In this document: positions 25,931 through 36,400 of the stretch, piece after piece
Position numbering within the stretch: the first letter of the stretch is position 1
How the letters are laid out: the number at the start of each line of letters is the position of its first letter
Assembly (NCBI RefSeq): GCF_013131805.1
Contig: NZ_JABJRC010000006.1
Location: 434,001 to 498,000, forward strand
Direction of reading: 5' to 3'
Origin: Kribbella sandramycini
GTDB taxonomy: Bacteria > Actinomycetota > Actinomycetes > Propionibacteriales > Kribbellaceae
Length of the DNA: 64,000 bases
Translations under genes and position numbers: made by a program
Notes under the pieces: generated by a model
What the model was told of the DNA's origin: nothing
What the model saw: only the letters and a program-made list of their open reading frames with translations
The model's database searches: none

Positions 25931-26959
25931 GTGACAAACGCATCGCCGATCGACGTCGCCTGGATGCGGCGAGCGATCGAGCTGGCCGCTCGCGGCGTCG
26001 GCAGCACCCACCCGAACCCGGTGGTCGGCTGCGTGATCACCGCCGCCGACGGCACCCCGGTCGGCGAGGGCTTCCACGCCGTTGCCGGCGGCCCGCACGC
26101 CGAGGTCGAAGCGCTGCGGATGGCCGGTCCGCGAGCCCGCGGCGGTACGGCGTACGTCACACTGGAGCCCTGTAACCACACCGGCCGGACGGGCCCGTGC
26201 GCCGATGCGCTGATCGAGGCCGGGGTGGCCCGGGTGGTCTTCGCCGTCCCGGATCCGAACCGGCAGGCGGCCGGCGGTGGCGAGAAGCTGCGGGCCAAGG
26301 ACATCCGGGTCGAGCAGGGTCTGCTGCAGGCCGAAGCCGAAGCGGGTAACCAGATCTGGCTGCACAGCGTGCGCGCCGGGCGACCCTTCGTGACCTGGAA
26401 GTTCGCCACCACGCTCGACGGCCGCTCGGCCGCGCCGGATCGGACCAGCAAGTGGATCACCGGGCCGGCTGCGCGCGCCGACGTGCACCGGAAGCGGGCC
26501 GAGTGCGACGCGATCGCCGTCGGGACGCAGACCGTGCTGTCCGACGACCCCGAGCTGACCGTGCGCGACGCGGACGACGTCCCGGCGGCGCGGCAGCCGT
26601 TGCGGGTGGTGGTCGGCGATCGCGAGATCCCGGCGTCCGCGCGGGTCCGCAACGACCGGGCGGCGACGCTGCTGCTGCCCACCCACGACCCCGCCGAGGT
26701 GCTCCGGCAGCTGGACGACCGGCAGATCCGGCACCTCTGGCTCGAAGGCGGCCCGACGCTGGCCGCCGCCTTCCTGCGCGCCGGTCTGGTCGACCAGATC
26801 GTCGCGTACGTCGCTCCCGCCGTCCTCGGCTCGGGCTTCGCCGCGCTCGGCGACCTGGGCGCGGAATCGATCGGCGACCTGCGGCGCTTCAACCTCACGG
26901 ACGTGACGCGACTGGGCGACGACGTCCGCCTCACCCTGGAACCCCTGGGAGGGAACTAG
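25931..26959 (+). CDS. ribD: Bifunctional pyrimidine deaminase/reductase RibD
   Basis: RibD carries out the second and third steps of riboflavin synthesis, deaminating and then reducing the GTP cyclohydrolase II product. GTG 25931 with GAGGGA seven bases upstream gives 342 residues; frames extending further upstream would run into the riboswitch. The deaminase half shows THPNPVVGCV, the zinc site HAEVEAL near residue 56 and EPCNHTGRTGPC near 80. The reductase half begins near residue 150 (FVTWKFATTLDGRSA) and contains LWLEGGPTLAAAF. Its stop abuts the ribE start. Confidence 0.95.
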   Translation: MTNASPIDVAWMRRAIELAARGVGSTHPNPVVGCVITAADGTPVGEGFHAVAGGPHAEVEALRMAGPRARGGTAYVTLEPCNHTGRTGPCADALIEAGVARVVFAVPDPNRQAAGGGEKLRAKDIRVEQGLLQAEAEAGNQIWLHSVRAGRPFVTWKFATTLDGRSAAPDRTSKWITGPAARADVHRKRAECDAIAVGTQTVLSDDPELTVRDADDVPAARQPLRVVVGDREIPASARVRNDRAATLLLPTHDPAEVLRQLDDRQIRHLWLEGGPTLAAAFLRAGLVDQIVAYVAPAVLGSGFAALGDLGAESIGDLRRFNLTDVTRLGDDVRLTLEPLGGN

Positions 26960-27568
26960 ATGTTCACCGGAATCATCGAGGAGCTCGGCACCGTCGAGGC
27001 GCTCGACCTGCTGGACGGCGACGCGGCGCGGCTCACGATCCGCGGCCCGAAGGTGACCGCGGACGCCGGCCACGGCGACTCGATCGCGGTCAACGGCTGC
27101 TGCCTGACCGTGGTCTCGTACGGCGATGGTCTGTTCACCGCCGACGTGATGCGCGAGACTCTGCAGCGGACCAGCCTGGGCGCGGTCGAGAAGGGCTCCA
27201 AGGTCAACCTGGAGCGGGCCGTCACGGCGCACTCGCGGCTCGGCGGGCACATCGTCCAGGGGCATGTCGACGGCACCGGGACGATCGCGAGCCGGACGCC
27301 GTCCGAGCACTGGGAGGACGTCCGGATCGCGGCCGGGCCGGAGATCCTGAAGTACATCGCCGAGAAGGGATCGATCACGGTCGACGGCGTCTCGCTGACC
27401 GTCGTCGACGTGGACGACGTGTCGGGGACCTTCGGGATCAGCCTGATCCCGACCACGCTGGAGCTGACCGTGCTCGGGACCAACCGGGTCGGGGACACGG
27501 TCAACCTCGAGGTCGATGTGATCGCGAAGTACGTCGAGCGCTTGTTGGTTGCCGGGGGCACCCGATGA
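26960..27568 (+). CDS. ribE: Riboflavin synthase alpha chain
   Basis: This enzyme dismutates two molecules of 6,7-dimethyl-8-ribityllumazine to riboflavin. The 202-residue protein consists of two similar lumazine-binding domains: [10 protein letters not shown] with VNGCCLTV in the first, and [15 protein letters not shown] with [10 protein letters not shown] in the second. It begins directly after the ribD stop (TAG then ATG) and overlaps the next gene by ATGA. Some literature names the same enzyme RibC. Confidence 0.95.
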   Translation: MFTGIIEELGTVEALDLLDGDAARLTIRGPKVTADAGHGDSIAVNGCCLTVVSYGDGLFTADVMRETLQRTSLGAVEKGSKVNLERAVTAHSRLGGHIVQGHVDGTGTIASRTPSEHWEDVRIAAGPEILKYIAEKGSITVDGVSLTVVDVDDVSGTFGISLIPTTLELTVLGTNRVGDTVNLEVDVIAKYVERLLVAGGTR

Positions 27569-28239
27569 ACGCGGTCGACTGGTTGCTGCACGCGCAGGTG
27601 ACGATCGCCGGCTCGCCGGTGCTGGTGCGGGAGATCGTCGGCAACGTCTTCGGGCTGGCGAGCGCGCTGTTCGGGATGCGGCGGCTGGTCGCCGCCTGGC
27701 CGGTCGGCATCATCGGGAACATCTTGCTGTTCACGGTGTTCGTCGGCGGGATCTTCGACACCCCGCAGGACAAGGACCTGTGGGGCCAGGCCGGGCGGCA
27801 GGTGTTCTTCTTCGTTCTCAGCGTGTACGGCTGGTATCAGTGGTATCAGACTCGTCATCATGGTGCTGCCGCCGCTGTGCGGCCGCGCTGGGCGACTGCG
27901 CGGGAGCGGGTGGAGCTGCTCGGGATCGGCGTCGTGCTCTATGCGGCCGGCATCTTCGTGCTGCGGGCGCTGGGCTCGTGGGGTCCGCAGTGGGACGCGT
28001 GGATCCTGACCGGGTCGATCCTGGCGACGTACGGGATGGCGCGCGGGTACGTCGAGTTCTGGCTGATCTGGATCGCGGTCGATGTGGTCGGCGTACCGCT
28101 GCTGGTGCAGGCGAAGTTCTATCCTTCGGCGGCGATGTACGTGGTCTACGGCCTGTTCTGCGTGGTCGGCTTCTTCTCGTGGTGGAGAATTCAGAATCGG
28201 GAGCGGGTCAGCCCGCCGGAAGCAGTGGTGGTGGGTTGA
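27565..28239 (+). CDS. ribM: PnuC-family transporter, probable riboflavin transporter RibM/PnuX
   Basis: This 224-residue protein has about seven hydrophobic segments and the PnuC-type motifs [12 protein letters not shown] and [10 protein letters not shown]. In Corynebacterium and Streptomyces, PnuC-like proteins encoded in FMN-riboswitch operons (RibM, PnuX) take up riboflavin rather than nicotinamide riboside. Start ATG 27565 overlaps ribE, and the stop overlaps ribBA (TGATG), placing it firmly inside the operon. The riboflavin assignment is inferred from that context. No NadR-like gene is nearby to support the nicotinamide alternative. Confidence 0.85.
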   Translation: MNAVDWLLHAQVTIAGSPVLVREIVGNVFGLASALFGMRRLVAAWPVGIIGNILLFTVFVGGIFDTPQDKDLWGQAGRQVFFFVLSVYGWYQWYQTRHHGAAAAVRPRWATARERVELLGIGVVLYAAGIFVLRALGSWGPQWDAWILTGSILATYGMARGYVEFWLIWIAVDVVGVPLLVQAKFYPSAAMYVVYGLFCVVGFFSWWRIQNRERVSPPEAVVVG

Positions 28240-29462
28240 TGGGTGACGTGCTGAAACTCGACACGATCGAGCATGCGATCGACGAGATCCGGGCCGGGCG
28301 GCCGGTGGTCGTCGTCGACGACGAGGACCGGGAGAACGAGGGCGACCTGATCTTCGCCGCGTCCAAGGCGACGCCGGAGCTGCTCGCGTTCCTGATCCGC
28401 TACAGCTCGGGCGTGGTCTGCGTCCCGATGGAGGGCGCGGAGCTGGACCGGCTGGGGATTCCGCTGATGACCCCGCACAACCGGGAGCGGATGCGCACGG
28501 CGTACACGATCTCGGTCGATGCCCGGGACAACATCACCACCGGGATCTCCGCGGTCGACCGGGCCCGGACGATCCGGGTGCTCGCCGATTCGGCGTCCGA
28601 GCCCTATGACCTGGTGCAACCCGGGCACATCTTCCCGCTGCGCGCACGGGAGGGCGGCGTACTCGTGCGGCCCGGTCACACCGAGGCAGCGGTCGACCTG
28701 GCGCGGCTGGCCGGGCTCAACACCGCCGCCGTCATCTCCGAGCTGGTGAACGACGACGGGACGATGAAGCGCGGCCAGGACCTGCGGACCTTCGCCGACG
28801 AACACGGACTGGTCCTGGTGTCGATCGACGACCTGATCCGCTACCGGCGGCGTACCGAAACCCAGATCGAGCGCGTCGCGACCACCACCCTGCCCACCCG
28901 CTACGGCGACTTCGTTGCCCACGGCTACCGAAACACCGTCGACGGCTCGGAGCAACTGGCGCTCGTCCGCGGCAAGATCGGCGACGGCCCGGTGCTGGTC
29001 CGCCTGCACTCCGAATGCCTGACCGGCGACGTCTTCGGCTCCCTACGCTGCGACTGCGGCCCACAACTCGACGAAGCCATGCGCCAGGTCGCCGCCGAAG
29101 GTGGTGTGGTGGTCTACCTGCGCGGCCACGAAGGCCGCGGCATCGGCCTCCTGCACAAACTCCAGGCCTACGAACTCCAGGACGCCGGCCGCGACACCGT
29201 CGACGCCAACCTCGACCTCGGTCTCCCCGCCGACGCCCGCGACTACGCCGCCGGCGCCCAGATCCTCGCCGACCTCGGCGTCAAAGCCACCCGCCTGCTG
29301 ACCAACAACCCCGACAAGGTGAACGGCCTGCAGGGATACGGCATCGACGTCGTCGAACGCCGCGGCATCTCCATCGACCCCACCGAACACAACCTGCGCT
29401 ACCTACGCACCAAACGCGACCGCATGGGTCACCTACTGAACACAGAGAACGGAGCCGGCTGA
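28239..29462 (+). CDS. ribBA: Bifunctional DHBP synthase / GTP cyclohydrolase II
   Basis: RibBA makes both precursors of riboflavin: 3,4-dihydroxy-2-butanone 4-phosphate from ribulose 5-phosphate, and the pyrimidine from GTP. The 407-residue protein has the DHBP synthase half with [15 protein letters not shown] near residue 29 and [13 protein letters not shown] near 147. The cyclohydrolase II half has [20 protein letters not shown] near 256, which includes the zinc Cys ligands, and GHEGRGIGL near 293. ATG 28239 overlaps the ribM stop, and its stop overlaps ribH. The 3' third is strongly C-rich at wobble positions. Confidence 0.95.
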   Translation: MGDVLKLDTIEHAIDEIRAGRPVVVVDDEDRENEGDLIFAASKATPELLAFLIRYSSGVVCVPMEGAELDRLGIPLMTPHNRERMRTAYTISVDARDNITTGISAVDRARTIRVLADSASEPYDLVQPGHIFPLRAREGGVLVRPGHTEAAVDLARLAGLNTAAVISELVNDDGTMKRGQDLRTFADEHGLVLVSIDDLIRYRRRTETQIERVATTTLPTRYGDFVAHGYRNTVDGSEQLALVRGKIGDGPVLVRLHSECLTGDVFGSLRCDCGPQLDEAMRQVAAEGGVVVYLRGHEGRGIGLLHKLQAYELQDAGRDTVDANLDLGLPADARDYAAGAQILADLGVKATRLLTNNPDKVNGLQGYGIDVVERRGISIDPTEHNLRYLRTKRDRMGHLLNTENGAG

Positions 29463-29932
29463 TGTCAGGCAGCGGAGCCCCCACCATCGAAGCCCCCCGC
29501 GCCGAAGGCGCCCGAGTCGCCGTCGTCGCCGCCCAATGGCACCCCAAAGTCACCGACGCCCTCGTCGCCGGCGCCCTCCGAGCCCTCACCGACTCCGGCG
29601 TCACCGACCACACCGTCGTCCGCGTCCCCGGCTCCTTCGAACTCCCCGTCGCCGCCCTGCACGCCGCCAAATCCGACTACGACGCCGTCATCGCCCTCGG
29701 CGTAGTCATCCGCGGCGACACCCCCCACTTCGAATACGTCTGCCAAGCCACCACCGACGGCCTGATGCAGGTCGGCCTCACCACCGGCGTCCCCATCGGC
29801 TTCGGCGTCCTCACCTGCGACAACGACCCCCAAGCCCTCGACCGAGCCGGCCTCCCCGACAGCCGCGAAGACAAAGGCTACGAAGCCACCCAAGCCGCGC
29901 TGTCGACTCTGGTAGCCATCCGAGCCCTCTAG
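29462..29932 (+). CDS. ribH: 6,7-Dimethyl-8-ribityllumazine synthase
   Basis: RibH condenses the RibD and RibB products to form the lumazine that RibE converts to riboflavin. The 156-residue protein shows [14 protein letters not shown] near residue 21, the PGSFELPVA segment near 62, [16 protein letters not shown] near 79 with the catalytic His, and [11 protein letters not shown] near 120. ATG 29462 overlaps the ribBA stop (TGATG). It is the last gene of the riboflavin operon, and an array of small hairpins begins 18 bp after its stop. Confidence 0.95.
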   Translation: MSGSGAPTIEAPRAEGARVAVVAAQWHPKVTDALVAGALRALTDSGVTDHTVVRVPGSFELPVAALHAAKSDYDAVIALGVVIRGDTPHFEYVCQATTDGLMQVGLTTGVPIGFGVLTCDNDPQALDRAGLPDSREDKGYEATQAALSTLVAIRAL

Positions 29933-29949
29933 CCGTACGCCGGACGCCG

Positions 29950-30213
29950 CCGCGCTACCGCGCGGGAGTCGCGGGCTACCGCCCGCCTCTCCCCGCGTGC
30001 GCGCCGTCCGCTGCGCTCCCGTCCCGCCCGCTCCCCCTCCCGCCCTGGGTGTGAGTTCCGGGCTGCCGCCCGGGGTTTCCGGCTGGCGCCGGGTGGCGCG
30101 CTGTCGCGCGGGAGCTGCGGGCTACCGCCCGGGGGTGCCGGCTACCGCCTGGCAGTTCCGGGTTGTCGCCCCGAGCTTCCCGGCTGCCGCCGGGTTGGTG
30201 CGCTGCCGCGCAC
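29950..30213. repeat. Array of ten small hairpins with conserved 4-nt loops
   Basis: Ten 5-6 bp GC stems each close a loop TACC, TGCC, TGGC or TGTC. Positions: 29950-29965, 29971-29986, 30058-30073, 30079-30092, 30097-30110, 30118-30131, 30136-30154, 30159-30173, 30179-30194 and 30198-30213. The last eight follow one another every 18-21 bases, while 29987-30057 lacks the motif. Stem sequences differ (CCGCGC, GCGGGC, CCGGGC, CCGGC, CGCGC, GTGCGC) yet stay complementary. Spacers often read GAGTT or GAGCT. It may help end the rib operon, but its size exceeds a simple terminator. Confidence 0.7.
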
Positions 30214-30469
30214 GGCGGGGAGCTGTGGTCACGGGGGAGCGACATGGTTGACGTTCGGCGCCGCCGCGGTGTCTCCTTCGGCCTCCCGAAGGCTACCGAC
30301 CGGCAACGCCGCAGGTTGCGTACCACGCAACGACGACAGCCCTTTACTGCATCGTCATGCAACTGTGTGGATTCAGGTCTGGACTGCATGTTAATCTCCC
30401 GGCGGCGCTGGCGGAGTCGGGGGACTCCAGGGTCTGTGAGCAGGTCATCCACGCCCAGGGGGATCCGTC
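30214..30469. other. Leader region of the RHS gene, no gene recognised
   Basis: These 256 bp separate the hairpin array from the RHS gene. An ATG at 30244 has GGGGGAG upstream, but its frame has no recognisable protein and runs into the RHS gene. GC falls between about 30335 and 30400, where the RHS promoter probably lies, but I could not fix -35 and -10 boxes. AGGGGGA at 30457-30463 is the RHS ribosome site. Confidence 0.4.
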
Positions 30470-33400
30470 ATGCCCAAGTCCAGCTTGTCTTCGCGTGCGC
30501 GCAAGCGCCGGTTGCGGATCGCGCGGTTCGTGGCGATCGGCGTCGCGTTGGCGGTGCCGTTGTCGGGGATCGGACCGGCCGCGCCGGTGGAGTCCGTCGC
30601 GGCGAAGGAGCCGCCGGTACCGCAGGCCGCGATGTCAGGGCGTGGTGAGGCGAAGGCTCCTGTGCAACGGCTGGGCTCGGGCGACTTGCCGCCCGAGGCG
30701 CCGCCGGGCAACAACGTGCGGCCGCCGTCGTTGCGGTCGATGTTCCCGGTGAACGATGCCCAGCCGGAGGATCCGGCCGCCGAGCAGCCGGCGCCGCAGG
30801 CGGCTGAGGCGTTGCCGTCGGCCCGGCCGGACGTGAAGGGTTTCGACGCGAGGACGAGCCGGGAGATCACGGCCAAACGCGACGAGTACACGAAGACCTT
30901 CCAGAACGCCGACAGCACCGAGACGACCGTGTTGTCGCCGGCGCCGTTGAACTTCAAGAAGGCTGACGGCAGCTGGGCCGAGATCAACGCGAACCTGCAG
31001 CCGGCCGACGGCGGTGGCTGGGAGACGATCTCGACCGAGGTGTACTCGTGGATCGCAGCGCAGGCAGACGCCGAGCCGCTCGCGCGAGTCGAACTCGGCG
31101 ACGGGCACACGATCGGCTGGAGCGCCTCCGGCGCGGCCGCCGTCCCGGGGCAGATGTCCGGGAGCAAGGTCACCTTCCCCGGGTTCATGCCGAACGCCGA
31201 CCTCGAGCTGGAGTCTCGTCCGCAGGGCGTGAAGGAAACCATCGTCCTGAACTCCGCGGCGGCGGCCAGGTCTTACACGTTCCCGCTGCAGCTGAGCGAC
31301 AAGCTGACTGCGTCGCTGCGCGGCCGCGAGGTCGTCATCACCGATGACGAGGGCACCGAGCGGGCGCGTATCCCGGCCGGGACCATGGAGGACTCCAACA
31401 CCACTGAGGTTCGAGCAACCTCCGCCGCCGTGACCTACGAGCTGGTGACGGTGGACGGTCGCCAAGCGCTGAAGGTGACAGCGGACGACGCATGGCTGGA
31501 CGACCCCGCGCGGGTGTTTCCGGTACGGGTCGACCCGACGGTGATCCCGACCGATCGGCTGACTCCGGGGATCGCCGCGAGCGCTGGTCTGAACGGCGCT
31601 ATCAGCGGTGCCGAGGACCTGCAGGTCGGATGCCGCCCGCCGGCGGGCGGTACGAACTGCTCATCGACCTCGGGCTGGAACGCGTTCACCGCACTGCTGA
31701 CATTCCCCGGCCTGGAGAAGGCGCCGTTCGTCTACGACACGATCGTCGCCGCCTCGCTGGAGGTCTACAACTACCAGACCGACACTTGTTCCTCGCGTGA
31801 CCTCGATGTCTACGGCATCACCGAGAACTGGACGTCGACCCCGCTCTCACAGCTGAAGTACCCCGGCCCGGCGACGGGCCGCTCGGTGCTCGCCGCGAAG
31901 GGCTTCTCGCGCGGTTACGTGTCGGGCAGCACCGGAACGACGGCCTGCGCGCCGAAGTACGACGCGTTGCCGTTCAACGCCGCGGGCGTCTCCTGGCTGC
32001 AGGGCATCGTCGACGACCGGATCTCGAACTACGGGTTCGCGATGTTCGCTCGGCAGCGCGCGGACAAGTACTCCTGGAAGAAGATCGCGGGCAAGGACAC
32101 CGCGAACCCGCCGCGGCTCGCGGTGACACATTCCCCGTACCACGCGGCGTACGCGTTCCGGGCGCAGAAGCCGGCTGACTACGTCCTGCAGGACAAGGAC
32201 GGCAAGTTCCCGATGACGATCACCAACCTCGGTGGCCGGACCTGGGTTCCTAGCGACGACTACATGAGCTATCGCGTCTTCAGGAACGGGCAGGCGGTGA
32301 GCGTCAACCAGTTGCAGACGCCCGTCACGCGGAACGTCCCGCACGGCGGGAAGATCAACCTCGATGTGAACGTCGGGCGGCTGGCCGGTTCCCAGGCCGG
32401 TGTCGACTACCAGATCGAGTTCTCGATGGTGCATCGAGATACGACCGTACGCCGCTGGTACACCGACTGGGGCGTCCGCCCGGCGGCGCGCCTGATCACT
32501 GTGAAGAACGTGCCCGCGGTGGTGAACCCGGCCAAGATTTGGCCGCTCAACGGCGCGCAGGCCTACATGTTGACGCCGCCGTTGTGGGCGGACGCGATCG
32601 ACCCGGATCAGCCGGAGACGACGCTGAAGTACAAGTTCCGGGTGTGCGAGGTGGTCGGCACGAACACCCAGGTCGGCTGCTTCGACAGCGGCGCCTACAC
32701 CACGGCCAAGGGGTGGGTCGTCCCCGCCGGCAAGCTGAACTGGAACCGTGAGTATCGGTGGCAGGTCTCGGTTCAGGACAACGACGGCGCTGTCACGACC
32801 GGTCCGCCGATCACGTTGTTCACGGATGTGCCGCAACCGGCCATCACCTCGCACCTGGCGAACAACGACGGCAAGTCCCAGGACAAGCCCTACGACCCGG
32901 CGGTCGGCAACTACACCGCTTCCGCGCTGGACATCGTCGTGCCGGTGGCCGGTCCGGAGCTGAACGTCGCCCGGACGTACAACAGCCTCGACCCGCGGCG
33001 CGACGGCCTGTTCGGCGCCGGCTGGTCGAGCCGCTACGACATGCGGCTCGTGGTCGAGGACAACGAGAACGTGCTGGTCACCTATCCCGACGGGCGGCAG
33101 GTCCGGTTCGGAAAGAACGCGAATGGGACGTACGCCGCGCCGCGCGGCACCAAGAACGTGCTGACGGCAACGTCGGCGACGGGGCCGTGGACGCTGCAGA
33201 TCGCACCTGGAATGAAGTACGAGTTCGCGGCCACGACCGGTCGGCTGAGCAAGATCTACAAGACGCTCGGCAAGCCGCTCGCGCTGACTTACCGCGCCGA
33301 CGGAACGCTGGAAACGGCGGCCAGTCAGGACGGCGCCGGTCGCAAGCTGACCTTCACCTGGACGGGCGACAAGAAGCATGTCGCATCGGTGAGCACACAG

Positions 33401-36400
33401 CCGGTCGGAGGTACGCCGCTGACCTGGACGTACGAGTACGCCGGTGACGTGCTGACCAAGTCGTGCAACTCGGAGCAGAAGTGCACGACGTACGCCTCGG
33501 AGCAGGGATCGCACTACCGCAGCGCGGTCCTGGACTCCAAGCCGGACGGGTACTTCCGGTTGTCCGACGACGGGTCCGACAACGACGCGACCAACGAGAT
33601 CGACCTCGCCGCAGGTGACGCGGACTTCGGTAGCTACACGTCGGTCGAGTTCAACCAGGACAGCCCGCTCGCGGGCGTGGGGACCGCGGACAAGTCGGTG
33701 AAGTTCACCGGCGCCTCGCGCGTCGACCTGCCGAACGGGCTGGTCAGCCGTAGCCGTGACGAGACCGTCGAGCTGTGGTTCAAGACCTCCGGCGGCACCG
33801 CAGGGCAGCCGCTGCTCGGTTACCAGGTTGGGAAGTTCGCCTCGACCACCACCGGTGGTATGCCGGTGCTGTACGTCGGGGCCGACGGCAAGCTTCGGGG
33901 TAAGTTCTGGGACGGGTCGGCCGAACCGCTGACCTCGTTGACCACGGTCAACGACAACCAATGGCACCACGTCGTCCTGACATCGGGAGCCGGTAAGCAG
34001 CACCTGCACCTCGACGGCGTCGTCCAGGCGACAGTCACACAGAGCATCGTCGACCACTCCCGGATGCCGGTGAGTCAGATCGGCGCCGCGGTCGCCACTG
34101 TCCCGACCGCCTGGCCTAGCTACGGCAGCCAGGCAGCGCGCAACTTCAACGGGCAGATCGACGAGGTCGCGATCTACTCCCACCCGCTGTCGGTCCGCGA
34201 CATCAAGACGCACTGGCAGCAGGGCCGTAACACGGCCGACCAGCTGACTTCGATCACCTCCGCCGCCGGTCGTACGACAGCTGAGGTGGAGTACAACCCG
34301 GCCAAGGACCGCGTTCGCAAGTACATCGACAACAACGGCGGCGACTGGACGCTCAGCGACCCCGAGGTCGTCGGCAACGACAAGGACCTGCGCCGCCTGG
34401 TCGAGGTGACCGGGCCGGGCAAGACGTCGTACATGTACGAGTACGACGCCCTCGGCGGCTGGCTACTGCGGACCGGACGTCCGCTCGGGGAGAACACGAA
34501 GAAGCCCTGGGACGCGGAGAACGACCCGGAGTGGGGTGACGGCAGCGGCTACGGAATCCGCAGCTACACCCACGACAAGACCGGGAAGCTGACGAAGGTC
34601 ACCAGCGAGGCCGGCGGCGAAGCGTCGATGACCTACGACGACCGCGGGAACGTGACGTCGACGAAGACCTGCCGTGGCGCGGGTGGAACGGACTGCCGGA
34701 CCGAGCACAGCCTGTACCACGCGAACGACTCGTGGCCCGCGCTCGATCCGCGCTGGGACAAGCTCGCGCAGTTCCGCGACGGCCGTTCTGCGAGCGCGAC
34801 CGACGACACGTACAAGAACGGCCAGACGCTGACGGTCAACGGTGATCTCGCGGTCCAGACCTCCCCGGACGGTGGCGAGAAGGCCTACACCTACACCGAT
34901 GGCACTGAGGCCAGCCCGGATGGCAAGACCATGCCGCCCGGTCTGTTGAAGTCGTTGCGCGTCAAGGTCAATGCCACGACGTTCGCCACGACGCAGTACG
35001 CGTACGACCAGCACGGCCAACTCGCTCAGCTGACTGCGCCGTCCGGTCTGGTGACGAAGTACACCTATGACGAGATCGGGCGCAAGAAGACCGAGACTCA
35101 GGTCTCCGACACCTATCCCGCCGGCGTCGTCACCACCTACGGCTACGACAAGATGTCGCGGCTCAAGGCGGTCACCGGCCCGGTCACCACGGATGCAGTG
35201 ACCGGTGCGCAGCATCAGCAGAAGGCCGAGCTCGAGTACGACGACGACGGCAACGTCGTCAAGACGACCGCGCGTGACCTCAAGACCTCGGACGAGCCGC
35301 GGGTGGGCTCGATGGAGTACGACGACCGCAACCGGCTCGCCCGGACGATCGATGCTGCAGGCAAGGAGTCTCAGCAGGGGTACGACGTCGCCGGCAACCG
35401 GGTCTGGTCCGAGGATGCCAATGGCAACCGGTTCGAGTACAAGTACAGCGATCTGAACATGCCGACCGAGGTCTGGGACATGAACCTCCCGGTCGACCCG
35501 AACAACCCGCCCACCGACGACCCGCGCGAAGGCGTCGACTACAACGTCCGGTCCAAGACCCAGTACGACACCGCCGGTCGCAAGGTGGCCGAGGTCGATG
35601 CCATGGGCCGCGTCGTGAGCTACGCCTACAACGCCGACGACTCGTTGAAGACCCGGAAGCTGCTCGGGTTCCGCAATCCTGACGGCAGCACCCGGGACGT
35701 CGTCCTCGAGGACAACACCTACGACAATGCCGGCAACCGGACGAAGAGCGTCACGGACAACGGTAAGTCGACCACGACGTACACGATCGACAAGGTCGGC
35801 CGCGTCGCGAACCAGATCGCCGATCCCGCCGGGCTGAAGCGTAAGACGACCTACACCTACGACCTGGCGGGTAACGCGACGCGTCAGGAGACGACCGGTG
35901 ACTGGTCGAACGCGGACATCGCCGGTCCGACTGCGGTCACTGACGCCATGACCTTCGTGTTCGACGCGGCCGGCCGACGGATCTCCCAGACCGTGGAGAA
36001 CACCGGCGGTATGACCCAGACCACCAGCTGGACGTATGACCAGCGTGGGCTGGCGACGTCCACTACTACGCCGCGTGGAAACGCTGCCGGTGCGGTGAAG
36101 GCCGATTTCACCGCGACCTACACCAACGACGAGCTGGGTCGTCAGGTCAAGACCGTGGCGCCGAAGGTGAAGGCAGAACAGAACGGCGGCACCGCTGCCG
36201 ACGTACAGCCGACCGCGACCGTCGGGTACGGGGCCTTCGGGCAAGCGACTTCGTCTAAGGATGCCCTCGGCAACATCGTCAAGTCGACATTCGACAAGCT
36301 GGGGCGTCAGGTCGAGGTCGCGGCGCCGTCCTACACCCCGCCTGGCGGGTCTGCGCTCACACCGAAGACGAGCTTCAGCTACGACGCCGTCGGCAACCTG

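Noticed and set aside
25441-27310. Long minus-strand frames across the riboswitch, ribD and ribE
   Set aside because: They run through an FMN riboswitch and confirmed genes in antisense and show no protein-like motifs.
29950-30213. CRISPR-like appearance of the regular hairpins
   Set aside because: Units are not identical repeats, spacers are only 3-9 nt, and no cas gene is near.
29997-30251. A short plus-strand frame through the hairpin array
   Set aside because: The peptide is Arg/Ala/Pro-rich and produced by GC stems. The conserved feature is base pairing, not the reading frame.
30244-30648. An ORF with a good ribosome site before the RHS gene
   Set aside because: It overlaps the RHS gene out of frame and has an unnatural Arg/Ser-rich composition. 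I left it out.
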